In this document: piece after piece, positions 1 through 6,343 of the stretch | Layout of the letters: each line of letters starts with the position of its first letter | Numbering within the stretch: the stretch's first letter is position 1 | Source of the DNA: an uncultured Bacilli bacterium | GTDB taxonomy: Bacteria > Bacillota_I > Bacilli_A > RF39 > UBA660 | Direction of reading: 5' to 3' | Length of the DNA stretch: 10,603 nt | NCBI GenBank assembly: GCA_944331945.1 | Contig: CALVJC010000109.1 | Location: 1 to 10,603 of the forward strand | Position numbers and translations under genes: made by a program | Notes under the pieces: generated by a model | Database searches by the model: none | Seen by the model: only the letters and a program-made list of their open reading frames with translations | Told to the model about the DNA's origin: nothing

Positions 1-1
1 T

Positions 2-697
2 ACTACTTCTAATGGTACATGTAATGTAATGCTTCAAATCGAAGGATATGTCGAGGATGAAAGAATGAGTGTAAAACCAATCTCTTATAGTTCAAATAGT
101 TATGAAGGAACTTTACAAAATACAACAGATTCAACGATTAAGAGAAAGATAGATGCTTGGTATGAAGAGAACCTTTTAAATCGAGTGGATAGTGAAGGGA
201 GAAGTTACTCCAGTTATTTAAGCGATGAGATATTTTGTAATGATCGAAGTCTTTCAAGGGGCTCAGGCTATTTATTATCTCCAACAAGTCATTTTTACCC
301 AATTCGAAGGTTAGCAAATACGAAGACCCCAAACTTGAGTTGTAATCAAGCATCAGATAAATTTACGGTGAATAGTCCAAATGGTAATGGAAAGCTAAAT
401 TATCCTATAAGTTTAATTACAGCGGATGAAGTTTCAATGGCTGGTGGAGTCTATGACGTTGCCAATACGAGTTATTATCTTTATACTGGACAGTCCTATT
501 GGACATTATCACCAGATGCTTTTTATTCACAATTCATGATTACGCTCGGCTGGTATGTAGTTTCTGGAGGTGCATTAGGCACTAGTAGTGTGAAAACTAC
601 TTACGGTATCCGTCCTGTCATTAACCTATCTTCCAATATCCAAATCACGAGCGGTGATGGATCAGCAGTGAATCCCTTTATAGTAACATTGCCTTAA
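2..697 (+). CDS. C-terminal part of a secreted/surface protein with a DUF6273-like (GIRPVINL) domain; 5' end outside window
   Basis: The reading frame is open to the window edge (first full codon at 2), so the ATG at 29 is internal and the true start lies upstream. About 231 residues are visible. Landmarks in order are DAWYEENLL, LSDEIFCNDRS, NYPISLITADEVSMAGG, YLYTGQSYWTLSP and the near-terminal YGIRPVINLS. I recognise this order from large secreted or lipoprotein-like proteins of uncultured gut Bacilli, where it forms a C-terminal DUF6273-like module possibly related to C-type-lectin or formylglycine-enzyme-like folds; that fold link is inference. The segment is rich in Ser, Thr, Asn and Tyr and has no membrane span, fitting an extracellular domain. 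The two cysteines in FCND and LSCN could pair. No substrate can be assigned. The gene ends in a terminator that spans its stop codon, so it is the last gene of its transcript. Confidence 0.6.
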   Translation, partial: TTSNGTCNVMLQIEGYVEDERMSVKPISYSSNSYEGTLQNTTDSTIKRKIDAWYEENLLNRVDSEGRSYSSYLSDEIFCNDRSLSRGSGYLLSPTSHFYPIRRLANTKTPNLSCNQASDKFTVNSPNGNGKLNYPISLITADEVSMAGGVYDVANTSYYLYTGQSYWTLSPDAFYSQFMITLGWYVVSGGALGTSSVKTTYGIRPVINLSSNIQITSGDGSAVNPFIVTLP

Positions 698-715
698 TGT
701 TACTTCTTTTTTTTC
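682..715 (+). terminator. Intrinsic terminator spanning the stop codon of the surface-protein gene
   Basis: Inverted repeat AGTAACAT (682-689) / ATGTTACT (697-704), 8 bp with a 7-base loop, followed by a T-rich tail TCTTTTTTTT. The loop holds the first two bases of the TAA stop (695-697); the third starts the 3' arm. The tail runs into the 3' end of the convergent DedA gene. There is no T tail in the minus direction, so it serves only the plus-strand gene. Confidence 0.75.
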
Positions 716-1290
716 ACTTTTTGATAAATAAATTTTCCAATCAAAAAACATAATAAAATAATAATCGGAATCTTTAATTTTTGCACAAATTGATCCAAAA
801 TAACCCAATTGTTTCCTAAAGCATAACCCACATAAACAAAAGCAAAAGTCCATGGAATGGAACCTAAGGTAGTATAAAGAACAAAAGGGAGAAAAGGCAC
901 TTTACTAATCCCCATGGGGAGGGAAATAAGTGTTCGAATGATGGGAAAGTTTCTTCCTAGAAAAGCAGCGATCGCCCCATATTTTTCAAACCATCGATCA
1001 CACTTTTCAATATCTTCTTCTTTCATAAAGAAAAATTTTCCATAAGTTCTGACAAAAGGTCTCCCTCCAAAATAGCCAAACGCATAAATGACAATCGCAC
1101 AAAAAACACTTCCGGTTAACCCTATAAAAAAAGTAGGCCAAAATTGAAAGAATCCTTGTCCTGCTAATATGCCTCCTGTCGCTAAAATAAGTTCACTCGG
1201 AATGACAATAATAACGGCTTCTAAAACCATCCCAAGAAACATCCCAAAATAGCCAAAATTTGTCATTAGAGAAGTAATATAATGATCCAT
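700..1290 (-). CDS. DedA-family (SNARE-associated/VTT domain) integral membrane protein
   Basis: DedA-family polytopic membrane protein of 196 residues, a usual family length. Characterised members support polyprenyl-phosphate or phospholipid transport and proton-motive-force homeostasis; this protein's substrate is unknown. Visible family signatures are E24 followed by PSE (31-33) in the first re-entrant/TM region, YAFGYFGGRP (69-78) then YGK, and GRNFPIIRTLISLPMG (112-127). The two arginines R113 and R119 have the 6-residue spacing of the essential pair in E. coli YqjA/DedA proteins. The C-terminus is a hydrophobic helix ending in a Lys-rich cytoplasmic tail. I chose the ATG at 1290 because AGGTGA lies 5 bases upstream; the in-frame GTG three codons earlier lies inside that ribosome binding site. 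The gene is convergent with the surface-protein gene (2 bases between stops) and divergent from the deacetylase. Confidence 0.88.
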   Translation of the reverse strand: MDHYITSLMTNFGYFGMFLGMVLEAVIIVIPSELILATGGILAGQGFFQFWPTFFIGLTGSVFCAIVIYAFGYFGGRPFVRTYGKFFFMKEEDIEKCDRWFEKYGAIAAFLGRNFPIIRTLISLPMGISKVPFLPFVLYTTLGSIPWTFAFVYVGYALGNNWVILDQFVQKLKIPIIILLCFLIGKFIYQKVKKKK

Positions 1291-1331
1291 AAGTATCACC
1301 TAGTAAAGAATATGAAAAAAGAGAAAAAACT

Positions 1332-1360
1332 ATTAAAAGAAAGAGTTGTTCTCCTCTCAA
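1332..1360 (-). promoter_or_regulatory. Candidate promoter of the DedA gene
   Basis: On the minus strand TTGAGA (1360-1355) is followed after 17 bases by TTTAAT (1337-1332), about 42 bases upstream of the DedA start codon. It lies back to back with, and overlaps, the plus-strand promoter at 1346-1374. The -10 match is only moderate and the region is AT-rich. Confidence 0.4.
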
Positions 1361-1374
1361 AAAACTTATATAAT
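1346..1374 (+). promoter_or_regulatory. Promoter of the polysaccharide deacetylase gene
   Basis: TTGTTC (1346-1351), a 17-base spacer and a perfect TATAAT (1369-1374). The predicted start near 1381 leaves a leader of about 28 bases holding AAAGGAG (1391-1397), 11 bases before the ATG at 1409. This is a SigA-type promoter. Confidence 0.7.
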
Positions 1375-1408
1375 AAAAATAGCAAAGTAGAAAGGAGCTT
1401 ATCTATCT

Positions 1409-2659
1409 ATGAAACGGAAAAGGCTCATCATCTTTATATTATTAGGCATATTCCTAATTGGCAGTGGAATCTTTTTTTCTTATCAAAATCAACAGCAAAA
1501 AGAAAAACAAGCCCTTCTTAAAAAAGAACAGGAAGAACAAGCAAGATATGAACAAATTAAAAATAATTATGCCAAACAAATAAAAACAACCAAAGAAACG
1601 TCTCTTTATCGCTTGGAAGAAGAACAATATCAAGAAGTAGGAAAAGTAAAAGAGGGAATGACTTTCCTTTTAGAACCGATAGAAACGTTAACCAAAGATA
1701 CAACCTATTTCCAACTAAAAGATACCCCATACTATATTTCTTATGATAGTGTGACCAAAGAAGAGAGCAGTGCCGAAAAGCGCTATCAAAATTATGTCCC
1801 TTTTCCCTTGAAAATCAAAACCCAAGGAAATACCAGCTTTTATGCTCAAAATGGTACCGAAATCTTGACCTTAAAAGAATCGATCGAAGCAGAAGTAATC
1901 GAACAAACAGAAGAATACTTTTTCATTTCCTTGTTTGATCAATTATTAGGCGTAAAAAAAGATCAAGTCGAGGAAACGATAGAGCTTCCGGAAGAACCGA
2001 ACATTGCGACGAGTATCCCTGTTTTAAATTATCATTTTATTTATCTTTCGGGAGATACCTCTTGTCAAGAATCTATCTGTCATAGTGAAGAACAAATCAG
2101 AAGTCATTTTTCTTACTTAAGAGATATTGGAGCTTTTACCCTTACGACCACCGAATTAGAAAAATTTATCAAAGGAGAGATTCAACTTCCGAAAAAATCG
2201 GTTTTAATTACCATCGATGATGGCGCAAGAGCCGAAAACTTTATTCCTTTGTTAGAAGAATATAGTCTACATGCCACCTTGTTTTTAGTTACCGCTTGGT
2301 ATCCCAAAGAAACCTTTTCTTCTCCTTATTTAGAACTGGCGAGTCATACCCATAATCTGCACACCGTAGGCGTATGTCCGGGTGGACAGGGAAGTGAGAT
2401 CCGCTGTCTTGGGGAAGAGCAAATACAAGCCGATCTAAAACAAAGTAGAGAAATCTTAAACAATACAACTGCTTTCTGCTATCCATTCTATGAATATAAT
2501 GACTATGCCATAGAACAAGTACAAAAAGCAGGATTTACAACGGGATTTATTGGTGAAAGTCGAAATGTTACGACCGCTACCAATCCATATTTAATTCCAA
2601 GATATCCGATTCAAAGTACCACTGGTGTAAGCTTTTTAGAATCGGTATTAGACATGTAA
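1409..2659 (+). CDS. Membrane-anchored polysaccharide deacetylase (CE4/NodB fold, PgaB/IcaB-type metal site)
   Basis: Predicted extracytoplasmic metal-dependent deacetylase of an N-acetylated glycan. A basic start MKRKR leads into one hydrophobic span (about 6-25), an uncleaved anchor, then a Gln/Lys/Glu-rich coiled-coil-like stretch (about 27-60) and roughly 130 residues of beta-rich, SH3-like spacer. The NodB domain runs from about 203 to 416. It opens with IPVLNYH (203-209), then ITIDDG with D270/D271, SHTHNLH with H313 and H318, and FCYPFYEYN (356-364). The His residues are five apart, as in E. coli PgaB and staphylococcal IcaB rather than the four of typical peptidoglycan deacetylases, so a poly-N-acetylglucosamine-like polymer or another wall glycan is plausible. 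TIDDG replaces the usual TFDDG. Cysteine pairs C219/C224 and C323/C333 may stabilise the secreted domain. No glycan synthase gene is adjacent. Start set by AAAGGAG at 1391 and the promoter upstream. Confidence 0.88.
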   Translation: MKRKRLIIFILLGIFLIGSGIFFSYQNQQQKEKQALLKKEQEEQARYEQIKNNYAKQIKTTKETSLYRLEEEQYQEVGKVKEGMTFLLEPIETLTKDTTYFQLKDTPYYISYDSVTKEESSAEKRYQNYVPFPLKIKTQGNTSFYAQNGTEILTLKESIEAEVIEQTEEYFFISLFDQLLGVKKDQVEETIELPEEPNIATSIPVLNYHFIYLSGDTSCQESICHSEEQIRSHFSYLRDIGAFTLTTTELEKFIKGEIQLPKKSVLITIDDGARAENFIPLLEEYSLHATLFLVTAWYPKETFSSPYLELASHTHNLHTVGVCPGGQGSEIRCLGEEQIQADLKQSREILNNTTAFCYPFYEYNDYAIEQVQKAGFTTGFIGESRNVTTATNPYLIPRYPIQSTTGVSFLESVLDM

Positions 2660-2695
2660 AAAGGAAAAAAGATAGCAAAAAAATCTTCTTTATTA

Positions 2696-2701
2696 TATAA
2701 T
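2696..2701 (+). promoter_or_regulatory. Candidate -10 box of the pyruvate:ferredoxin oxidoreductase gene
   Basis: A perfect TATAAT lies 25 bases upstream of the ATG pair at 2726/2729. The hexamer 17 bases before it (TAGCAA, 2673-2678) matches the -35 consensus at only three positions and there is no TG extension, so the promoter is either activator-dependent or the gene is partly read from upstream. Confidence 0.4.
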
Positions 2702-2725
2702 GAAAACAGAATAGAAAAGAGTGAT

Positions 2726-5700
2726 ATGATGAAAAAAATAATGGATGGAAATGAAGCTTGTAGTTATGTAGCTTATAACTTTACTGAAGTAGCAGGAATT
2801 TATCCAATTACGCCCGCTTCTCCTATGGCCGAACTTGCCGATAAATGGGCCAATGAAGGACGAGAAAATTTCTTCCGTCAACCGGTCAAAGTAGTAGAAA
2901 TGGAAAGTGAAGCCGGGGCAGCTGGTATGGTTCATGGCTCCCTTCAAGCCGGTTGTTTAACGACTACCTTTACGGCTAGTCAAGGACTTTTGTTAATGAT
3001 TCCGAATATGTATAAAATTGCCGGAGAATTATTGCCTGGAGTCATTCATGTGGCAGCTAGAAGTTTAGCGACCCATGCTTTATCGATTTTTGGAGATCAT
3101 CAAGATATTTATGCCGTGCGTAGTACTGGCTTTGCGATGCTTTGTGAAAGCTCTCCCCAAGAAGTAATGGACTTAACCGCCATCGCTCATCTTTCCGCGA
3201 TCAAAGGACGAGTTCCTTTTGTCAATTTCTTTGACGGTTTCAGAACAAGCCATGAACTACAAAAAGTAGAAGTGATCGATATGGATAAAGTAAAAAGACT
3301 TGTCGATAAAAAAGCCCTTGATGCGTTTCGCAAAAGAGCCTTGCATCCAACGAATCCTGTCACCCGTGGTACCAGTGAAAACGATGACATTTATTTTCAA
3401 GCTACCGAAGTAAGAAACAAGTACTATGAAGCCTTACCTGAAATCGTCAATGATTATATGCAAGAAATTAATAAAATCACAGGAAAAAATTATGCTCCTT
3501 TCAACTATTATGGCGATCATAAAGCCACCAAAGTCATTGTAGCCATGGGAAGTGTTTCAGAAACGATCAAAGAAACCGTCGCTTACTTAAATAAACAAGG
3601 AGAAAAAGTAGGCTTTGTAGAAGTTCATTTATATCGACCATTCTCAGAAGAATATTTCTTGAAGAGCATTCCCAAAACGGTAGAAAAGATAGCGGTTTTA
3701 GATCGCACCAAAGAAGCCGGATCGACAGGGGAACCTTTATATCTCGATGTAGCGAACATCATTCAAAAAGTGGACAAAGACATTATCGTCGTAGGAGGAC
3801 GCTATGGCTTATCGAGCAAAAATACCACCCCAGCCATGATCAAAGCGGTTTTTGATTCTCTCGATCATCCACTTCACGGCTTTACCATCGGGATTACCGA
3901 CGATGTTACCCATTTAAGTTTACCGTATGATGAAAATTTCAAAATTCCCAAAGTAGGGCAGACGGCTTTCCTTGTCTATGGTTATGGCAGTGATGGTATG
4001 GTGAGTGCCTGCAAAGACTTAATGAAAATTACGGGTGAATCCACCGAAGCCTATGTGCAAGGTTATTTCCAATACGATTCGAAAAAAAGTGGGGGCGTCA
4101 CCATCAGTCATCTACGCTTTTCCAAAACACCGATCGAATCAACTTATTATGTCGATCAAGCCAAACTAATCGTATGTACCCAAGATAGTTATTTAAATAA
4201 ATTTGATGTTTTTGGATCCCTTCAAGAAAACGGTATTTTCTTATTAAATACCACCCATTCGAAAGAAGAAGTCCTTGCCATGATTCCGGAAGAAGCAAAA
4301 GCTCTTTTACGGCGAAAGAAAATAAAATTCTATTTGGTAAACGCATCCATGATAGCCAAAGAACATGGACTTGGCAATAAAATTAGTGCTATGATCGAAA
4401 GTTTAATCTTTCAATATGGTCATATTTTAGACTCGAATTATGCCATTAACAAAGTAAAAGAAAATTTGAAAAAACGCTTTGCCTTAAAAGGAAATAACCT
4501 AGCCGAAAAGAATACCAAAGCCATTGATGATGTTTTAACCCGTTGCGAACTTCTAACTGATTTGGGAGCGAAAGATGATTATGTCTCAGTAGAAGAAGTA
4601 AGTCGTAGTGTCTTTGATATCATTGATAAACGTGAAGGCAACAAACTACCAGTAAGTGCTTTCCTAGAACGTCCCGATGGAACGGTAGAAGGGGGACTTA
4701 GCCGCAAAGAGAAACGGGATATTAGTGAAGTGGTTCCCCATTTTATTAAGGAAAATTGTATTACTTGTAATTTATGTTCTCTTGTATGTCCCCATGCTGT
4801 TATTCGTCCTTTCTTACTAGATGAAAAAGAAGAAGAAAATGCTCCAGAAAGTCTAAAAGAAAACTTAATTCCTACCACCTTAGGAGATAATTATAAATTT
4901 ACCATTGCGGTTTCTTTAAAAGACTGTACAGGATGTGGCTTATGTGCCAATATTTGTCCTGGTAAAAAGCAAATGAAAGCCCTTGAAATGGTAGAAAAGA
5001 ATAAAGTCATGACGAGTGAAAAATTAGAGGAAGTAGAATACTTATTCCATAATGTGAAAGAAAAAGACGTGATGAGTACGGCCAGTGTCAAAGGAAGCCA
5101 GTTTAAAACACCGCGCTTTGAATTTAGTGGTGCTTGTGCGGGTTGTGGCGAAACGCCTTACTTAAAACTTTTAACGCAACTATTTGGAGAACGTCTGATG
5201 ATTGCCAATGCAACTGGTTGCTCTTCCATTTATGGGGCCAGTTCTCCTTCCACCCCTTATTCCGTCGCTTGGGCAAACTCTCTTTTTGAAGACAATGCGG
5301 AATTTGGTTTTGGAATGCATATTGCCGATGAAGTCAAGAAAAACCAACTAAAAAAAATAATTTTAGATAATATCGATAAAGTAGAAGAAAATGAAAAAGA
5401 AATCTATCTTGCCTATACCAAAGAAGTAACAGAAGAAACGGCCAAGGCTCTTTTAGCGGTCCTTGATCATACGAAGATCAAACCATTAAAGTCTTTAAAA
5501 AGAAATATTTTACCAATCTCGATTTGGGCAGTTGGTGGCGATGGTTGGGCTTATGACATTGGCTATAATGGCATTGACCATGTCTTAGCAAGTGGGGAAA
5601 ATATCAACATTTTAGTCCTTGATACCGAAGTTTATTCCAATACCGGAGGACAAGCGAGCAAATCTAGTAAACTAGGAGCAGTATGTAAATTCGCTTCCAG

Positions 5701-6160
5701 TGGGAAAAAGACGCCGAAAAAAGATCTAGCTAAAATTGCTTTAACTTATCCAGATGTTTATGTGGGATGTATCTCTTTGGGGGCGAATCCTGCCGCTTGT
5801 ATAAAAGTGATGTTAGAGGCCGAAAAATATCAAGGTCCAAGCATTATTATTGCTTACTCTCCATGTATTGCCCAAGGTATTTTAAAAGGAATGAGTAATT
5901 CGATCGAAGAAGAAAAGAAAGCGACCGAATGTGGTTACTTCCCAATCTTCCACTACAATCCAGAAACCAAAGAATTCAAAATGGATGCGAAATCAAATTT
6001 TGAGCATTATCAAGAGTTTTTACGAGGAGAGGATCGTTATCTCTCGTTAGAAAAAATCAATCAAGAACAAGGCAAAGAACTTCTAGAACAAAACGAAGAA
6101 CATGCCAAAGAGCGTTATCAGTATTATCAAGAAAGAGCAGAAGAAAAAACGGCTGAATAA
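2726..6160 (+). CDS. nifJ: Pyruvate:ferredoxin (flavodoxin) oxidoreductase, single-chain
   Basis: Cytoplasmic enzyme of anaerobic pyruvate metabolism: pyruvate + CoA + oxidised ferredoxin gives acetyl-CoA + CO2 + reduced ferredoxin, using thiamine diphosphate and three 4Fe-4S clusters. At 1144 residues it has the full homodimeric-type domain order: N-terminal pyrimidine-binding domain with YPITPASPMAE, a central transketolase-C-like domain, the gamma/CoA domain (about 415-590), the EKR-type linker, the 2x4Fe-4S ferredoxin domain and the C-terminal pyrophosphate-binding domain. Cluster ligands are C678/C681/C684/C688 and C734/C737/C740/C744. The cluster next to the cofactor uses C804, C807, C832 and C1047, the same pattern as in the Desulfovibrio africanus enzyme. 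The cofactor motif is GGDGWAYDIG (D939), with DTEVYSNTGGQ further on. No C-terminal extension is present. The start is ATG 2726 or 2729 behind a weak AAGAGTGAT site. It is a monocistronic unit with its own terminator. Confidence 0.96.
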   Translation: MMKKIMDGNEACSYVAYNFTEVAGIYPITPASPMAELADKWANEGRENFFRQPVKVVEMESEAGAAGMVHGSLQAGCLTTTFTASQGLLLMIPNMYKIAGELLPGVIHVAARSLATHALSIFGDHQDIYAVRSTGFAMLCESSPQEVMDLTAIAHLSAIKGRVPFVNFFDGFRTSHELQKVEVIDMDKVKRLVDKKALDAFRKRALHPTNPVTRGTSENDDIYFQATEVRNKYYEALPEIVNDYMQEINKITGKNYAPFNYYGDHKATKVIVAMGSVSETIKETVAYLNKQGEKVGFVEVHLYRPFSEEYFLKSIPKTVEKIAVLDRTKEAGSTGEPLYLDVANIIQKVDKDIIVVGGRYGLSSKNTTPAMIKAVFDSLDHPLHGFTIGITDDVTHLSLPYDENFKIPKVGQTAFLVYGYGSDGMVSACKDLMKITGESTEAYVQGYFQYDSKKSGGVTISHLRFSKTPIESTYYVDQAKLIVCTQDSYLNKFDVFGSLQENGIFLLNTTHSKEEVLAMIPEEAKALLRRKKIKFYLVNASMIAKEHGLGNKISAMIESLIFQYGHILDSNYAINKVKENLKKRFALKGNNLAEKNTKAIDDVLTRCELLTDLGAKDDYVSVEEVSRSVFDIIDKREGNKLPVSAFLERPDGTVEGGLSRKEKRDISEVVPHFIKENCITCNLCSLVCPHAVIRPFLLDEKEEENAPESLKENLIPTTLGDNYKFTIAVSLKDCTGCGLCANICPGKKQMKALEMVEKNKVMTSEKLEEVEYLFHNVKEKDVMSTASVKGSQFKTPRFEFSGACAGCGETPYLKLLTQLFGERLMIANATGCSSIYGASSPSTPYSVAWANSLFEDNAEFGFGMHIADEVKKNQLKKIILDNIDKVEENEKEIYLAYTKEVTEETAKALLAVLDHTKIKPLKSLKRNILPISIWAVGGDGWAYDIGYNGIDHVLASGENINILVLDTEVYSNTGGQASKSSKLGAVCKFASSGKKTPKKDLAKIALTYPDVYVGCISLGANPAACIKVMLEAEKYQGPSIIIAYSPCIAQGILKGMSNSIEEEKKATECGYFPIFHYNPETKEFKMDAKSNFEHYQEFLRGEDRYLSLEKINQEQGKELLEQNEEHAKERYQYYQERAEEKTAE

Positions 6161-6174
6161 TCAGTCGCTTTTTT
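6150..6174 (+). terminator. Intrinsic terminator of the oxidoreductase gene, stop codon in the loop
   Basis: CGGCTGA (6150-6156) pairs with TCAGTCG (6161-6167), 7 bp with one G-T pair, around the tetraloop ATAA, followed by CTTTTTTG. The TAA stop codon (6158-6160) is inside the loop, so a terminating ribosome would occlude the hairpin. Confidence 0.75.
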
Positions 6175-6178
6175 GATC

Positions 6179-6214
6179 AAAAAAAAGAAGCTGCCCCCCC
6201 TGAGGAACAGCTTC
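6179..6214 (-). terminator. Intrinsic terminator of the first small RNA
   Basis: On the minus strand GAAGCTG (6214-6208) pairs with CAGCTTC (6193-6187). The stem can extend by two G-U and two G-C pairs to about 11 bp, and it is followed directly by eight T (6186-6179). The plus strand has A rather than T after the stem, so it works only for minus-strand transcripts. It is also the first strong terminator downstream of the phosphodiesterase-like gene. Confidence 0.8.
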
Positions 6215-6282
6215 AAAAAAGAATAAAAAGGGGTTGGCTAGTGTGATACTAGCGACCAATTCGCCTAATTCCGAATTGGTGA
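6179..6282 (-). ncRNA. Candidate small regulatory RNA with C-rich linker (first of two)
   Basis: A minus-strand transcription unit of about 104 nt with no ATG in it. It starts about 6 bases after the promoter at 6288-6316. The RNA would fold as hairpin A (ACCAATTCG / CGAATTGGT, arms 6280-6272 and 6263-6255, 9 bp perfect) and hairpin B (GCTAGT / ACTAGC, 6253-6248 and 6242-6237). An unpaired linker CAACCCCUUUUU follows (CCCC at 6233-6230), then the terminator hairpin. Exposed CCCC/UCCC linkers that pair with Shine-Dalgarno sequences are the hallmark of several Firmicute sRNAs (RsaE/RoxS, RsaA); assigning this RNA to that functional class is inference. It does not match SRP RNA, 6S RNA or a riboswitch that I know. 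It sits in the convergent gap between the oxidoreductase gene and the phosphodiesterase-like gene. Since the latter has no good terminator of its own, its mRNA may share this 3' end. Confidence 0.55.
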
Positions 6283-6287
6283 TTCTT

Positions 6288-6316
6288 ATCTTAATCATAA
6301 AGTGTTAATTTGTCAA
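6288..6316 (-). promoter_or_regulatory. Promoter of the first small RNA
   Basis: Minus strand: perfect TTGACA (6316-6311), a 17-base spacer and TAAGAT (6293-6288). It lies downstream of the stop codon of the phosphodiesterase-like gene and points at the hairpin region, where there is no ORF. That is why the region is read as a small-RNA gene and not merely a 3' UTR. Confidence 0.65.
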
Positions 6317-6319
6317 CAC
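6302..6319. promoter_or_regulatory. Rex-like inverted repeat over the -35 box of the first small RNA
   Basis: Minus strand GTGTTGACAAATTAACAC is a 7-4-7 inverted repeat (GTGTTGA / TTAACAC, one mismatch) that contains the -35 box. The arm pairing continues outward to 6299-6322. The published clostridial Rex operator is TTGTTAA-N4-TTAACAA, and this site agrees at 11 of the 14 arm positions. Rex is an NADH/NAD+-sensing repressor of fermentation genes. Read on the plus strand the same repeat could be a weak terminator (five or six T, then A). Confidence 0.35.
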
Positions 6320-6343
6320 TTTTTTAAAAAAATCTTTGAAAAA

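Noticed and set aside
29..31. ATG at 29 as the start of the first gene
   Set aside because: The frame is open to the window edge, there is no ribosome binding site before it, and the family is normally much longer at the N-terminus.
353..697. Diversity-generating retroelement variable region in the C-terminal domain of the first protein
   Set aside because: No reverse transcriptase, template repeat or cluster of adenine-variable codons is visible in the window.
1291..1299. GTG start for the DedA protein at 1299
   Set aside because: The GTG lies inside the AGGTGA ribosome binding site, which is correctly spaced for the ATG at 1290.
1282..1521. Plus-strand 79-codon frame overlapping the start of the deacetylase gene
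   Set aside because: It crosses the promoter and ribosome binding site of the deacetylase, has low-complexity content and no ribosome binding site of its own.
2669..2691. AAGAT/ATCTT inverted repeat followed by CTTTATT as a terminator for the deacetylase gene
   Set aside because: Only five pairs, one of them G-C, with an A-rich 9-base loop and no real T-run. I cannot support a terminator there.
4579..5091. Antisense reading frames of 66-99 codons inside the oxidoreductase gene (also 3187-3390 and 4104-4346)
   Set aside because: They are shadows of the strongly conserved coding frame on the other strand, without ribosome binding sites or recognisable proteins.
6179..6282. SRP RNA, 6S RNA or a riboswitch as the identity of the first small RNA
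   Set aside because: It lacks the conserved GGAAG-type SRP loop, the long 6S helix with central bubble, and any riboswitch core I can recognise. It also ends at a terminator with no gene behind it on that strand.
6299..6326. Plus-strand hairpin AAAGTGTT/AACACTTT as a second terminator of the oxidoreductase gene
   Set aside because: The better terminator lies at the stop codon itself (6150-6174), and this repeat has a short T tail running into A. Its position over a perfect -35 box makes an operator reading more attractive. It was kept as a Rex-like site, not as a terminator.
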